DNA of 64,000 bases from Clostridiales bacterium Firm_16 (GCA_001604185.1 LVAV01000113.1:83838-147837); one strand, 5' to 3'. Positions 46,001-55,475 are shown, counted from the stretch's first letter. Program-made: numbers and translations. The notes: generated by a model not told the origin, from the sequence alone.

Positions 46001-46996
46001 ATGATGAGATCAAATCTGAAAAAACTTATGGCGCTCGGTATGACGGCATGCCTGCTGCTGGGAGCAACGGCTATGAGCGGATGCGCGAGGAAAGCCCAGG
46101 CGAGCGGGAATCCGAACAAGGATGTTAAATCGGTCATTGCGAATCTGAAAGCGAAGACGGAAGAATCTAAGTATAATCTGCAGGGCAGGATGGGGATCTA
46201 TGACGGAAAAAAAGTGAAGTATTCTTCCTTCCACTCGGAAATGAAGACTCTGGTGGCGGATCTGAGCAAAGCGAAATTCGAGTACGTCGGGGACTGGGAT
46301 CCGACTAAGGTCACTTTCCCGGTATATAATCTGGAGCTGGAAGCCATGGATTTCTCTATGGCCGAAGATGCGACGAAGGAAGATCGGGAAAAGGGCTATA
46401 TTCATTGGAACGCATTCTGGTCCAACGGATATCTGATTACCGACAGCAGGGATGCATGGAAGTGTGATTTCGATTTCGAGAAGGCGTCTTCGGGACTGGG
46501 CGACTTCTTTGAAACGGAATATTTCCCGTCCTCTACGCCTGCCTATAATCGCCTGACCGCTCTGTGGAATGACAAGTGGTACAAGGAGAACATGGTCACG
46601 CTGGACCAGTATCTGGCCGAGAGATTCGAAGCACCCCAGAAGATCAGTAAGGCTGACGGCTGGAAGCTGAAGTTTCAATCGAGAAACGATAATGGCGAGA
46701 TCACAGTGACCCTTACGAACGTTAGCTATGAAGGAGAAGGAGATACGGCACTTACCTACGGTGAGTATTTCGGACCGATCTTCGTGAAGATCGACGGAAC
46801 GTGGTATCAAGTTCCGTGGGATGTATCTCTGGGTGAAATTTCATACCACGATATCGGATATATGTTGTATAAAGGTGACAGCGCCGATATTACCTGTCCC
46901 TTCGGATATCTTCCGAAAGGCGAGTATGCAGCTATCGATTACGTCTCCAAAGATACCGGCGTGTTCGAATATGACCTGGCAGAATTCACGATCTGA
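46001..46996 (+). CDS. Lipoprotein with Ig-like C-terminal domain
   Basis: The ATG at 46001 gives 331 residues; a GTG at 45992 is an alternative. The signal peptide ends in the lipobox MSGC near residue 27, so the protein is lipid-anchored. The middle part shares the pattern of the preceding gene (VTFPVYNLELEAM, WSNGYLITDSRDAWKCDFDFEKA). The C-terminus has an Ig-like domain (ITVTLTNVSYEGE, DGTWYQVP, LPKGEYAAIDYV). The two genes lie 90 bp apart and look like diverged duplicates. Role unknown. Confidence 0.75.
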   Translation: MMRSNLKKLMALGMTACLLLGATAMSGCARKAQASGNPNKDVKSVIANLKAKTEESKYNLQGRMGIYDGKKVKYSSFHSEMKTLVADLSKAKFEYVGDWDPTKVTFPVYNLELEAMDFSMAEDATKEDREKGYIHWNAFWSNGYLITDSRDAWKCDFDFEKASSGLGDFFETEYFPSSTPAYNRLTALWNDKWYKENMVTLDQYLAERFEAPQKISKADGWKLKFQSRNDNGEITVTLTNVSYEGEGDTALTYGEYFGPIFVKIDGTWYQVPWDVSLGEISYHDIGYMLYKGDSADITCPFGYLPKGEYAAIDYVSKDTGVFEYDLAEFTI

Positions 46997-47040
46997 CAGA
47001 GATAAGATCGGTCTGTAGAAAGCCGTAAATAACCTTTCAA

Positions 47041-49371
47041 TCAGGATATCTTGGTTACGGTGCCGCGGGCACCGTCCACCGTAACGACATCTCCGGTCTT
47101 CAGGACCGTGGTGGCGTTACCACAACCGACTACCGCCGGAATACCGAATTCGCGGGCTACGATGGCGGCATGGGAAAGTGGTGCACCGATGTCGGTCACG
47201 ATGGCGGAGACTCGTGGGAACACCAGCGTCCATCCGATGTTGGTGGCCACCGTTACCAGGATATCTCCTTTTTTTACTTCGTCGATCCGGCTGAGATCCG
47301 TGATGACTTTCACCGTGCCGGTAATGGTGCCCGCCGCACCCGGGAAACCCTTAACATCTGACGCGGACAGAGCTTCTGACGTAGCGGCTTCGTCCCAGAA
47401 ATAATCGCTTCTGCGGTTCGGGTCAGAGACCCAGGCGTCCGGATCGAACCGGCCCAGGATCAGGGACGGGAAGGACGGATATTCCTGATAGCGGAGGAAA
47501 TTGGCCTTGCGGGCCTCGATCTTGCCTGTAGGATCGTCCTGACCGCGCAGAAGGTCGAGGATCTCCGTCATTGTCAGCATGAAAACATCGTTGTTGAGTC
47601 CGGTGAGTTTGCCGGCCTGCAGGAGGAATTCACGGAAAGTGCTGAAGAGCCACACGCCCAGGCTGCGCATGTATTCGCGAAAGGTGTTGGCGTGGACGAA
47701 CTTGGCGATCTTCTTATCGATCCATTTCTTCTTCGAGGGGTAGCGGGATTTAAATTCCGCCAGTGCCGCTTCAAAAGCAACCTGCTGTTCTTGCTGCATT
47801 TTGTGGAGATCGACGCCGCTCTGGCGGTGCTGCTCGATGAGGTCGTCCGGGAAGGCGGGATCCTCGTAGGGGCGCGGAGCCATCAGCTCCATCTCGTCCA
47901 CACAACGATGACCACAGGTGTGCACGTATTCATCTTTCGACAGCTTGCCGGACAGCACATCTTCCAGAAGAAGCAGAGGCTTCATGCAGTCCAGAACGCC
48001 CACGCAGCCGCCGCAAAGACGATTGGCCATGTCTTCGTCGGAGACTTTCGCGATCTTTTTTCTCGTGCTGAAAAGCGGAAGAAGAGAGGTGCCGCTTTCC
48101 TTCATGATGGCGGCCAGACCGTCGCTGAGAAGGCTCATCATGGGGCCGTCCCAGTACTGGATCAGTTCCTCCTTCGTATCGATTCCCCGAATCGTCCGGG
48201 CCATCTGGCGACTGATGTCGGGAAGATTGAGCACCAGTTCGTGCTTCTCCTTCTTGCTGAGTTTGCATTTGTTTTTCGGAAAGAGAAGAGTCTTCAGATT
48301 CTTGAGAAAAGTCTTCTTATCGAAGGGGGACACCGGCACGGTGGCGCCTTCCGGGATGTTGCCAGCCAGGTCCTTGATGGCGGCAAAAGCACTTTCTCTG
48401 GATTTGCCGAAGCTTACTAGGATGGAGCACATCACGGAGATGTTCATGTAGGGCTGGCCGTTGATGTTGTCCAGCCATTCCGGCAGTCCGATGAAGTCAT
48501 TGATTTTCTCCAGGACGCTGAAGGTCATAGGGGACACCGGCTTCATGAAAATCTCGCCCACGTTGGTGCGGGTCAGCATCTTGTACCCGGAGCGGGTGCC
48601 GTTGACTTCGTACGTGTCCATGTTCAGGCGGCGCAGGGTCGTGATGGGACGGGCCTGGAGGATGTAGACCTTCTTGCCGGAGACCGCCCACTCGATGTCC
48701 ATGGGGACGCCGTAGGAGCGGCGGATGGCCTTACAGTACTGACTCAATTTCTTCGCATAGGGCTTCATGTCCGACGGCCCTTCGTAGGCATAGTGCAGAG
48801 CGTCGATACGGAATTCTTCGGCATTCTCCACACCAGATACCAGCTTCTCGCCTTCGCCGTGGACGAAGTTGCCTACCAGGTGATCGTCTCTGCCGCTGAT
48901 GACATCGGAGGTAAAAAGTACGCCGGCCATCTCTGGTTTCACGAAGCGCTGGATCACCACGGCGATACCGGAACGGGCTGCCTCTCCGAGATTCGCGCGG
49001 GTGTATTCCGTGACCCGGGCATTCCCCGCAGACGCGGAAACTTCTTTCACGGCGTCGAAGATCTTCTCCTGCGGAACATCCGTCAGGGTCTCATATTGTC
49101 CTGCAAAAGACGCGTCGCCGCTGTCTTCGTTGAGGGCGGAGGAGCGGACGGCGTAGGTGTATTTCGAAGGTAATTCTTCGATGAGATGATGTAGTTCTTC
49201 TGATGCGGAAGGGAGGAGTTCTCCATCCTTAAAAGCGTCGGCAGTAAGGACGTATCCGAAGGGTACGCAGATGTTTCCCGCTTTGAGCATGCGGGCAAGA
49301 GAAGCGGCCTTGCCGCCGGAAAGCGGGGTCTTATCTTCGGGTAAAGTTTTCAGGTCGTAAATATAGTTCAT
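47041..49371 (-). CDS. PEP synthase/rifampicin phosphotransferase-like phosphotransferase
   Basis: A 776-residue protein. The N-terminal ATP-grasp (PPDK_N) domain covers about 1-250 (LSGGKAASLARML, AVRSSALNEDSGDASFAGQ, DIEWAVSGKKVYILQARPI). A middle region of about 400 helical residues follows. The C-terminal swivelling domain carries the phosphohistidine in PLSHAAIVAREFGIPAVVG near residue 730. The PEP/pyruvate TIM barrel of true PEP synthase is absent. This order matches rifampicin phosphotransferase and relatives, which phosphorylate small molecules. It is coupled to a TetR gene one base upstream, as expected for a drug-inactivating or detoxifying enzyme. The real substrate is unknown. Confidence 0.82.
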   Translation of the reverse strand: MNYIYDLKTLPEDKTPLSGGKAASLARMLKAGNICVPFGYVLTADAFKDGELLPSASEELHHLIEELPSKYTYAVRSSALNEDSGDASFAGQYETLTDVPQEKIFDAVKEVSASAGNARVTEYTRANLGEAARSGIAVVIQRFVKPEMAGVLFTSDVISGRDDHLVGNFVHGEGEKLVSGVENAEEFRIDALHYAYEGPSDMKPYAKKLSQYCKAIRRSYGVPMDIEWAVSGKKVYILQARPITTLRRLNMDTYEVNGTRSGYKMLTRTNVGEIFMKPVSPMTFSVLEKINDFIGLPEWLDNINGQPYMNISVMCSILVSFGKSRESAFAAIKDLAGNIPEGATVPVSPFDKKTFLKNLKTLLFPKNKCKLSKKEKHELVLNLPDISRQMARTIRGIDTKEELIQYWDGPMMSLLSDGLAAIMKESGTSLLPLFSTRKKIAKVSDEDMANRLCGGCVGVLDCMKPLLLLEDVLSGKLSKDEYVHTCGHRCVDEMELMAPRPYEDPAFPDDLIEQHRQSGVDLHKMQQEQQVAFEAALAEFKSRYPSKKKWIDKKIAKFVHANTFREYMRSLGVWLFSTFREFLLQAGKLTGLNNDVFMLTMTEILDLLRGQDDPTGKIEARKANFLRYQEYPSFPSLILGRFDPDAWVSDPNRRSDYFWDEAATSEALSASDVKGFPGAAGTITGTVKVITDLSRIDEVKKGDILVTVATNIGWTLVFPRVSAIVTDIGAPLSHAAIVAREFGIPAVVGCGNATTVLKTGDVVTVDGARGTVTKIS

Positions 49372-49372
49372 C

Positions 49373-49951
49373 TCAGTCCTCCAGAAGCAGGTCGATGCGC
49401 ATGTCGATGTAGTGTTTGAGATCTTTCTCGTTGTCCAGATCGATGCCGAAATCCCGCTTGATGTCGTCCTTGCGGTAGATGATCAGCTGCATCATGGCGG
49501 ACAGCTCGTAGGCGATAAACTTGCACTCCTTATCCGTCTTCCTGCCGTTATAGTGGGCCTTCACGTACCGGAGGCTGAAGGCTTCCTGGCTCAGATCCCG
49601 CTTGAAAAGCACCAGTGCCGAGATGGCTTGGGTGAATTTGTGGTTCTGCACCAGACACCTGGCTACGATGAGGTGAAGTCGCTTGAGGACTTCTTTCGGT
49701 GCCAGATCGGAGCTCAGGATCTTCTCGACTTCTTCTTCCCTCAGGAAAGAGAAGTACTGCTTCTGGAAGGTGGCGTTGATCAGGTCTTCACGGGAACCGA
49801 AACAGTAGTTGATCATGGCGGGCTGCACTTCGGCCCGGGCTGCGATCTCCCTGGAGGTGACCTTCAGCGGGTCTTCCATGTTCTCCATCAGGTACAGCGT
49901 GGCGTCCATGAGTTTGTCTTTAGTGATCTGAAGTTTCTCGTCTTTATTCAT
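49373..49951 (-). CDS. TetR/AcrR family regulator
   Basis: A 192-residue regulator. The N-terminal helix-turn-helix lies at about residues 12-58 (TSREIAARAEVQPAMINYCFGSREDLI), followed by an all-helical ligand domain. It leads a two-gene operon with the phosphotransferase. A 32-bp perfect palindrome begins 7 nt upstream of its ATG and includes its ribosome site, so it almost certainly represses its own operon. Confidence 0.92.
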   Translation of the reverse strand: MNKDEKLQITKDKLMDATLYLMENMEDPLKVTSREIAARAEVQPAMINYCFGSREDLINATFQKQYFSFLREEEVEKILSSDLAPKEVLKRLHLIVARCLVQNHKFTQAISALVLFKRDLSQEAFSLRYVKAHYNGRKTDKECKFIAYELSAMMQLIIYRKDDIKRDFGIDLDNEKDLKHYIDMRIDLLLED

Positions 49952-49957
49952 ATCGGC

Positions 49958-49989
49958 TCCTCATTATTGAACGTGTTCAATAATGAGGA
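49958..49989. promoter_or_regulatory. TetR-type operator, 32-bp perfect palindrome
   Basis: The arms are TCCTCATTATTGAAC and GTTCAATAATGAGGA, 15 bp each, around a 2-nt centre. It covers the ribosome site of the TetR gene. Confidence 0.88.
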
Positions 49990-50003
49990 TAACACGATTC
50001 GGA

Positions 50004-50088
50004 ACACCTTGCAAGATGGAATTCGGAGAAGTGGTTCGGTGCACCCGCAGGAGGGGATTCGGAGAAGCGGTATGGAACATCCTGCAAA
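50004..50088. repeat. Short imperfect direct repeats
   Basis: ATTCGGAGAAG occurs at 50021 and 50057, and AACACCTTGCAA / AACATCCTGCAA at 50004 and 50076. The main spacing is 36 bp. They lie in the 245-bp gap between the TetR operator and the next gene, and nothing else was seen there. Confidence 0.5.
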
Positions 50089-50196
50089 TTGCAATGGGAC
50101 GAAGCGATGCGGAAGAGTTTTTACAGGAGTAGTAAATCCGCGCGATTTATCGTAAACTATTATTGACAGTTGGTTTTTTGAGTTGAGGGACAGAAT

Positions 50197-51003
50197 ATGG
50201 GTAGAGTTGATAATGACATCTTCGTGACAAGTGAATATATTGATGCGGTGGGAGAGCTCCCGAGCTTTCTGCGCAAAAGCACAAGAAAATCCCAGTTGGT
50301 AGGTTTCTTCTTTTTTCTGGCTTTCCTGGGAACCGTGGTGTTCCTGTTGTGGGTACCGCGCGTGGAGAATATCGATTTCTTCGGCGATGGTATGACGATC
50401 TCTAATTATATTTCTGAAGTAAATAAGCTCGGATGTCTGGTGCCCGGACTGATCTGTGCGGCAGTGGGGATCCTGCTGATCATCTATCTGGTGGTCCTGA
50501 ACAAGATGGATGAGAGTGCCTATAAGAAGGCGGTCATCCGCGCGGATAGGAGAAGAAAAGACGAGAAGGACCGGATCTATGAGGAGCTGGAGGAAGAGGA
50601 GAATTCTGTTACTGATGAGCTGGAGCAGAAGCCTCTTCGTGAGAGCGCACCGAGTATAGCGGATTCGGCGATGCATTCTGAAGATCCGCTGCGTACTTCT
50701 CTGATCCAGAAGAATATTATCGGTGATCCGAACAAGCCGGCATATGTGCCGACACCGGGTCCGGCGCCGGAGACCGTGCCGTCGATCCTGAGAACAGCGG
50801 CGCCGAAGAATGATGATGTTGCGGTAACTGCTGAGAACCTGGATGAGATCATCGCCCAGGGCCCGCCGCCGCCGAATTACATCAATCCTTACGCACCGAC
50901 CGATCTCAAAGGTGTACTGAAATCAACCGGCAAGCAGATGCCGGACGAAGTCGATCTGTACGAACCGGAAGATACGGATATACAGATCTTCAAGAAGCCG
51001 TAA
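50197..51003 (+). CDS. Two-helix membrane protein, unknown
   Basis: A 268-residue protein. Two membrane helices at about 33-53 and 78-100 enclose a short loop. A charged segment follows (RRRKDEKDRIYEELEEEEN, likely coiled coil), then a Pro-rich disordered tail. No known domain was recognised. It is convergent with nspC with only 3 nt between stop codons and no visible terminator. Confidence 0.62.
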   Translation: MGRVDNDIFVTSEYIDAVGELPSFLRKSTRKSQLVGFFFFLAFLGTVVFLLWVPRVENIDFFGDGMTISNYISEVNKLGCLVPGLICAAVGILLIIYLVVLNKMDESAYKKAVIRADRRRKDEKDRIYEELEEEENSVTDELEQKPLRESAPSIADSAMHSEDPLRTSLIQKNIIGDPNKPAYVPTPGPAPETVPSILRTAAPKNDDVAVTAENLDEIIAQGPPPPNYINPYAPTDLKGVLKSTGKQMPDEVDLYEPEDTDIQIFKKP

Positions 51004-51006
51004 ACT

Positions 51007-52197
51007 TTACGAAAGACGCATCTTGAAATCTTCGTAGGAGAAGTCTTTGACTAAGGTCGCTTCTCCGTTCTCTTCCAGAAGCCAGATGGAGGGTAGAGGC
51101 ATGCCGTTGAAGGTGTTGTCCTTGACCATCGTGTACATGGCCATGTCCTGGAAGTAGAGGCGGTCACCTACCTGAAGTTCTTCGGCAAAGGAATAGTCGC
51201 CGATCACGTCGCCGGCCAGGCAAGTGTTGCCTGCGAGACGATAAGTGTATGGTTTTTCTTTTGCCTCAAACGCGTCTTTCAGCGGAGGACGGTAGGGCAT
51301 CTCCAGAACATCCGGCATATGACATGCGGCAGATACATCAAGGATCGCGATCTTCATGCCGTTTTCCACGATATCCAGAACAGTACCGACAAGATAGCCT
51401 GCTTCGATGGCCACGGCTTCGCCGGGTTCGAGATAGACAGTCACATTGTACTTCTCGGAAAGACGCTTTACTTCTGAGATCAGACCTTCGCGGTCGTAGT
51501 CGTCTTTCGTGATGTGGTGGCCGCCGCCTAAGTTCAGCCACTTGATCTGAGTAAGAGAAAGCAGGTCTCCGAACTTTTCCTCGATGACCTTAATGGTGCG
51601 TGAAAGCGGACCGAATCCCTGTTCGCAATGGGTGTGAAAGTGAAGGCCCGAGATACCGGAAAGTGCGGACGGATCCTGATCCAGTTTCCTGTCCAGTTCA
51701 GATCGAAGGATACCGAGTCGTGATCCCGACACGCAGGGATTATAAATGTCTGTTTCGATCTCGGAATATTCCGGATTCATGCGCAGACCGAAAGACGGCG
51801 CGTTGCCGTTATTCTGGCAAAAGGACAACGCGCGGTCTTTATGTGTCTGCCACTGAGTAAGTGAATTAAAGATGATGTGGTCGCAGATCGGAAGAAGCTT
51901 GTCCATGTCCTCGGCGGTGAAGGCCGGAGCGTATACATGTGTCTCTTTTCCGAAAGGTCGACCCATCTCCTCATAACCGAGGCGGGCTTCGCAGTATCCG
52001 CTGGCGGTGGTACCGGAAAGGTACTTGGCAAGCTCGGGATACGTGGCGAAACAGGAATATGCTTTCTGTGCCAGAAGGATATGGGCGCCGGACAAGTCCG
52101 CGACTTCCTTGAGGATCGAGGCGTTATGACGCAGGGCTTTCATGTCGACCACGAAAGCCGGTGTCGGTATCGATTCTAGAGAGCGTGTTTCGCGCAT
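51007..52197 (-). CDS. nspC: Carboxynorspermidine/carboxyspermidine decarboxylase
   Basis: A 396-residue PLP enzyme of the alanine racemase-like fold. The PLP lysine is in LLAQKAYS near residue 45. Other family motifs are GLHFHTHCEQG, WLNLGGGHHITKDDYD and YLEPGEAVA. It removes the carboxyl group from carboxy(nor)spermidine, the last step of the SpeD-independent route. It is the last gene of the minus-strand polyamine operon. A homologue acting on carboxyaminopropylagmatine is an alternative because an agmatinase-type gene lies in the same operon. Confidence 0.9.
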   Translation of the reverse strand: MRETRSLESIPTPAFVVDMKALRHNASILKEVADLSGAHILLAQKAYSCFATYPELAKYLSGTTASGYCEARLGYEEMGRPFGKETHVYAPAFTAEDMDKLLPICDHIIFNSLTQWQTHKDRALSFCQNNGNAPSFGLRMNPEYSEIETDIYNPCVSGSRLGILRSELDRKLDQDPSALSGISGLHFHTHCEQGFGPLSRTIKVIEEKFGDLLSLTQIKWLNLGGGHHITKDDYDREGLISEVKRLSEKYNVTVYLEPGEAVAIEAGYLVGTVLDIVENGMKIAILDVSAACHMPDVLEMPYRPPLKDAFEAKEKPYTYRLAGNTCLAGDVIGDYSFAEELQVGDRLYFQDMAMYTMVKDNTFNGMPLPSIWLLEENGEATLVKDFSYEDFKMRLS

Positions 52198-52230
52198 GTA
52201 GCGACCTCCTCGTTCTTGCTTGCAGTTATA

Positions 52231-53433
52231 TTATTCAACTTCAACCGGGTTGAAGTCTTCGATCCATGGGAGGCCCCACTTGTTGAGAGCATCCATGAAC
52301 GGATCCGGATCGAACTCTTCGATGTTGTATACACCCGGACGCTTCCATGTGCCGTTCATGATGAGCATGGCGCCGATCATGGCCGGAACACCTGTGGTGT
52401 AGGAGATGGCCTGGGAGCCGACTTCCTTGTAGCACTCCTGGTGGTCGCATACGTTGTAGAGATAATACTTCTTCTCCTGGCCGTCTTTCTTACCCTTGAA
52501 GATACAACCGATGTTGGTCTTACCGACTGTACGTGGTCCCAGGGTAGCCGGATCCGGAAGCATGAACTTCAGGAACTGAAGCGGTACGATCTCGTGGCCT
52601 TCGTAGATGACCGGCTCGATGGATGTCATGCCGACATTCTCGAGGCACTTGAGGTGAGTCAGGTAGCTCTGACCGAATGTCATGAAGAAGCGGATACGCT
52701 TGATGCCCGGGATGTTCTTGCCCAGGGATTCCAGTTCTTCGTGGTGGAGAAGATACATATCTTTCTCGCCGACCTGATCGAAGTTATAGACGCGCTTGAT
52801 CTCCATCGGTTCGGTCTCGACCCACTTGCCGTCTTCCCAGTAGCTGCCCTTGGCAGATACTTCGCGGATGTTGATCTCCGGGTTGAAATTGGTAGCGAAG
52901 GGATAACCATGGTCGCCGCCGTTGCAGTCGAGAATATCGATGTAGTTGATCTCGTCGAACTGGTGTTTCAGAGCATAGGCAGAGAAGACGCCTGTTACGC
53001 CCGGATCGAAGCCGGAGCCGAGAAGGGCGGTGATGCCTGCTTCCTTGAATCTGTCATGGTAGGCCCACTGCCACTTGTACTCGAATTTTGCGGTGTCCAC
53101 CGGTTCGTAATTCGCTGTATCCACGTAAGGTGTTTTTGTAGCGAGACAAGCGTCCATGATGGTGAGGTCCTGATACGGAAGGGCCAGGTTCAGGCATACA
53201 TCCGGCTTGAATTCCTCCATGATGGCAACCAGTTCCGGAACCTTGTCCGCGTCTACCTGTCTTGTATGAATAATGGTTTTGGTCGTCGGCTGAAGCTTCT
53301 CCTTCAGTGCGTCACATTTGCTGAGGGTCCTGCTGGCGATCATGATCTCCGTGAAGACCTCGCTGTTCTGACAGCATTTGGCGATCGCAACCGAAGCGAC
53401 ACCGCCACAACCGATGATAAGTGCTTTTCCCAT
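52231..53433 (-). CDS. Carboxynorspermidine synthase (saccharopine dehydrogenase family)
   Basis: The ATG at 53433, with AAAGGAGTG 7 nt upstream, gives 400 residues. The N-terminal nucleotide fold is ALIIGCGGVASVAIAKC; the middle shows TPYVDTANYEPVDTAKF and GSGFDPGVTGVFSAYA. It condenses aspartate semialdehyde with a diamine and reduces the product. It is followed by nspC with a 33-nt gap, the usual pairing. Substrate could be putrescine, diaminopropane or agmatine. Confidence 0.9.
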   Translation of the reverse strand: MGKALIIGCGGVASVAIAKCCQNSEVFTEIMIASRTLSKCDALKEKLQPTTKTIIHTRQVDADKVPELVAIMEEFKPDVCLNLALPYQDLTIMDACLATKTPYVDTANYEPVDTAKFEYKWQWAYHDRFKEAGITALLGSGFDPGVTGVFSAYALKHQFDEINYIDILDCNGGDHGYPFATNFNPEINIREVSAKGSYWEDGKWVETEPMEIKRVYNFDQVGEKDMYLLHHEELESLGKNIPGIKRIRFFMTFGQSYLTHLKCLENVGMTSIEPVIYEGHEIVPLQFLKFMLPDPATLGPRTVGKTNIGCIFKGKKDGQEKKYYLYNVCDHQECYKEVGSQAISYTTGVPAMIGAMLIMNGTWKRPGVYNIEEFDPDPFMDALNKWGLPWIEDFNPVEVE

Positions 53434-53478
53434 AATAATCACTCCTTTTCTATTTGTTATTCGGCCCGGGGCCGTCTG

Positions 53479-54345
53479 TTATTTTCCGTATTTCATGATC
53501 AAGGTTTCCCGAAGGATCTTGAGTGCGAGTGCAGTGCTGCAGCCGCTCTGGTCGTAAGGCGGGGAGAGTTCTACGAAGTCCATGCCTACGAGGTTGATGT
53601 CCTTAAGCTGCATCAGGCAGGTCCGAAGTTCTTCGAAGGACAGTCCGCCTGCTTCCGGGGTGCCGGTGCCGGGGAATTCCCGGGGATCCAGTACGTCCAG
53701 GTCCACGGTCAGGTAGACCGGAGTCTTGTCATTGGTGACGCGGAGCAGGGCCAGTACTTCGTCGAAGTTGTCTGCGCGGAAGCGTTCCATCTTCGTGTGG
53801 GTCTTGGCGAACTCGAATTCTTCTTTCGTGCCGGAACGGATGCCGAACTGGTAGATCCGGCCGTCGCCCACGATGTCGTGAATGCGGCGCAGTACGCATG
53901 CGTGGGAGAGCTTGGATCCGATGTAGTCTTCTCTGAGATCGCAGTGGGCGTCGAAGTGAAGAACGACAACGTCCGGATATTTCTCGGCGATGGCTCGGAA
54001 GGTTCCGAGGCTTACCAGGTGTTCTCCACCCAGCATGATGGGAAGTTTCCCGTCTTTCAGGATCTGTCTGGTCTCTTCCTCGATCAGTTTCAGCGCGGAT
54101 CTAGCGTCGCCAAAGGGAAGATCAAGGTCGCCGGAATCGCAGATGGGGGCGTCTTCCAGATCCTTGTCCTGGTAAGGGCTGAAGGATTCCAGTCCGATGC
54201 TCTCGTTGCGCATGGCGGAGGGGCCGAAACGTGTACCCGGGCGGAAAGATGTGGTGCCGTCGAAAGGTGCACCGAACAGGACCGCCTCGGCATCGTCATA
54301 AGGACAATTCAATGCGAAAAAGTTCTTTTCAATCCGATCGATCAT
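53479..54345 (-). CDS. speB: Agmatinase / ureohydrolase
   Basis: A 288-residue arginase-family enzyme with the binuclear manganese motifs GGEHLVSLG, HFDAHCDLR and DLDVLDP. Agmatinase makes putrescine and urea from agmatine. It overlaps the 3' end of speE by 4 nt and precedes the carboxynorspermidine synthase gene by 45 nt. In this context it might instead act on aminopropylagmatine. Confidence 0.9.
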   Translation of the reverse strand: MIDRIEKNFFALNCPYDDAEAVLFGAPFDGTTSFRPGTRFGPSAMRNESIGLESFSPYQDKDLEDAPICDSGDLDLPFGDARSALKLIEEETRQILKDGKLPIMLGGEHLVSLGTFRAIAEKYPDVVVLHFDAHCDLREDYIGSKLSHACVLRRIHDIVGDGRIYQFGIRSGTKEEFEFAKTHTKMERFRADNFDEVLALLRVTNDKTPVYLTVDLDVLDPREFPGTGTPEAGGLSFEELRTCLMQLKDINLVGMDFVELSPPYDQSGCSTALALKILRETLIMKYGK

Positions 54346-55241
54346 GTATTCTCACCTCCCAAAGTCTTAGTCGTATCGTCGTTCGGAAGCTCTTCCATTG
54401 CTTCCAGCAGGGACTGCACGTAGTTCGGAAGGGCGAATGCGCCTCGGTGCAGATTGGTGTTGTAATACTTGGTCTCGATGCCCAGTGCTTTCCAGTCGGC
54501 GGCGCGCATGTCTCTGACCGGGTGATATTTCTTCGAGGCGAAGCCGAAGAGCCAGTGGCCGGACGGGTAGGTCGGGATGTGGGCCTGATAGACGCGGCAG
54601 ATCGGGAAGTTGGCGTGGATGCGCTTGTGGGCCCGCTGCATGGCGCGTGCGTCGTTGGCGTAGAAAGGACTCTCGTTCTGGTTGACCATGATGCCGTCTT
54701 CCTTGAGGGCGGTATAGCAGTTGCCGTAGAACTCCTTGGTGAAGAGGCCTTCGCCTGGACCAAACGGATCGGTGGAATCTACCAGTATCAGGTCATATTC
54801 GTTGTCGTGATGGCGCACGTATTTGAGGCCGTCTTCGAAGTGACACTGTACTCTCGGATCTGAGAATCCGCAGGCGGTGAAGGGGAGATATTCCTTCGCG
54901 ACTTTCACGACTTCTTCGTCGATCTCGACAACATCGATGTGTTCGATGGAGTCATAGCGGGTGAGTTCACGGACTACACCGCCGTCGCCGGCACCAATAA
55001 CCAGGACTTTCTTGACGTTCGGGTGTACGCACATCGGTACGTGGGCCAGCATCTCGTGGTAGATGAACTCGTCCTTCTGGGTGAGCATCATGTAACCATC
55101 GAGTGTGAGGAATCGGCCGAATTCCGGCGATTCAAAAACGTCGATCTGCTGGAAGTCGCTCTTGCCACTATATAACTGCTTGTCGACTGCGATCGAAAGC
55201 TTGACGTGTGGCGTATGTAATTCAGAAAACCAAAGATCCAT
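54342..55241 (-). CDS. speE: Spermidine synthase (aminopropyltransferase)
   Basis: I chose the ATG at 55241 (MDLWFSELHTP), preceded by CAGGAAAG; the open frame continues upstream to 55343 with possible starts there, which would add a basic N-terminal tail. The protein has 299 residues. Family motifs are VLVIGAGDGGVVREL, DVVEIDEEVV and LILVDSTDPFGPGEGLF. It transfers an aminopropyl group from decarboxylated AdoMet to putrescine. It is the first gene of the polyamine operon. No AdoMet decarboxylase gene (speD) is in the window. Confidence 0.9.
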   Translation of the reverse strand: MDLWFSELHTPHVKLSIAVDKQLYSGKSDFQQIDVFESPEFGRFLTLDGYMMLTQKDEFIYHEMLAHVPMCVHPNVKKVLVIGAGDGGVVRELTRYDSIEHIDVVEIDEEVVKVAKEYLPFTACGFSDPRVQCHFEDGLKYVRHHDNEYDLILVDSTDPFGPGEGLFTKEFYGNCYTALKEDGIMVNQNESPFYANDARAMQRAHKRIHANFPICRVYQAHIPTYPSGHWLFGFASKKYHPVRDMRAADWKALGIETKYYNTNLHRGAFALPNYVQSLLEAMEELPNDDTTKTLGGENT

Positions 55242-55475
55242 AGATTTCTTTCCTGCTCCTTTGTTGATCTGGCTGATCCGGGAAGTGCGGGTCTTATCGA
55301 GAAGTTTCGGCTTCTCGTTCATGACGCGCCACGAAGTCAGCATCTATATAATACCACCATATAGGCGCAGGGTATAATGCAACCTCGGGGAAGATGGAGG
55401 ATGTATTTCCATAAATTCGCCCCTCGGTGCGGGGTGATTGGTGCAAGAAGTGCGATTTGGGGGATGGGGAGTGTG

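Noticed and set aside
49948..50676. 242-codon minus-strand ORF
   Set aside because: It runs through the TetR operator and opposite the supported gene at 50197, and its repetitive part comes from the intergenic direct repeats.
52216..54423. 735-codon plus-strand ORF
   Set aside because: It lies entirely opposite three well-supported polyamine genes and reads like an antisense shadow of their codon pattern.
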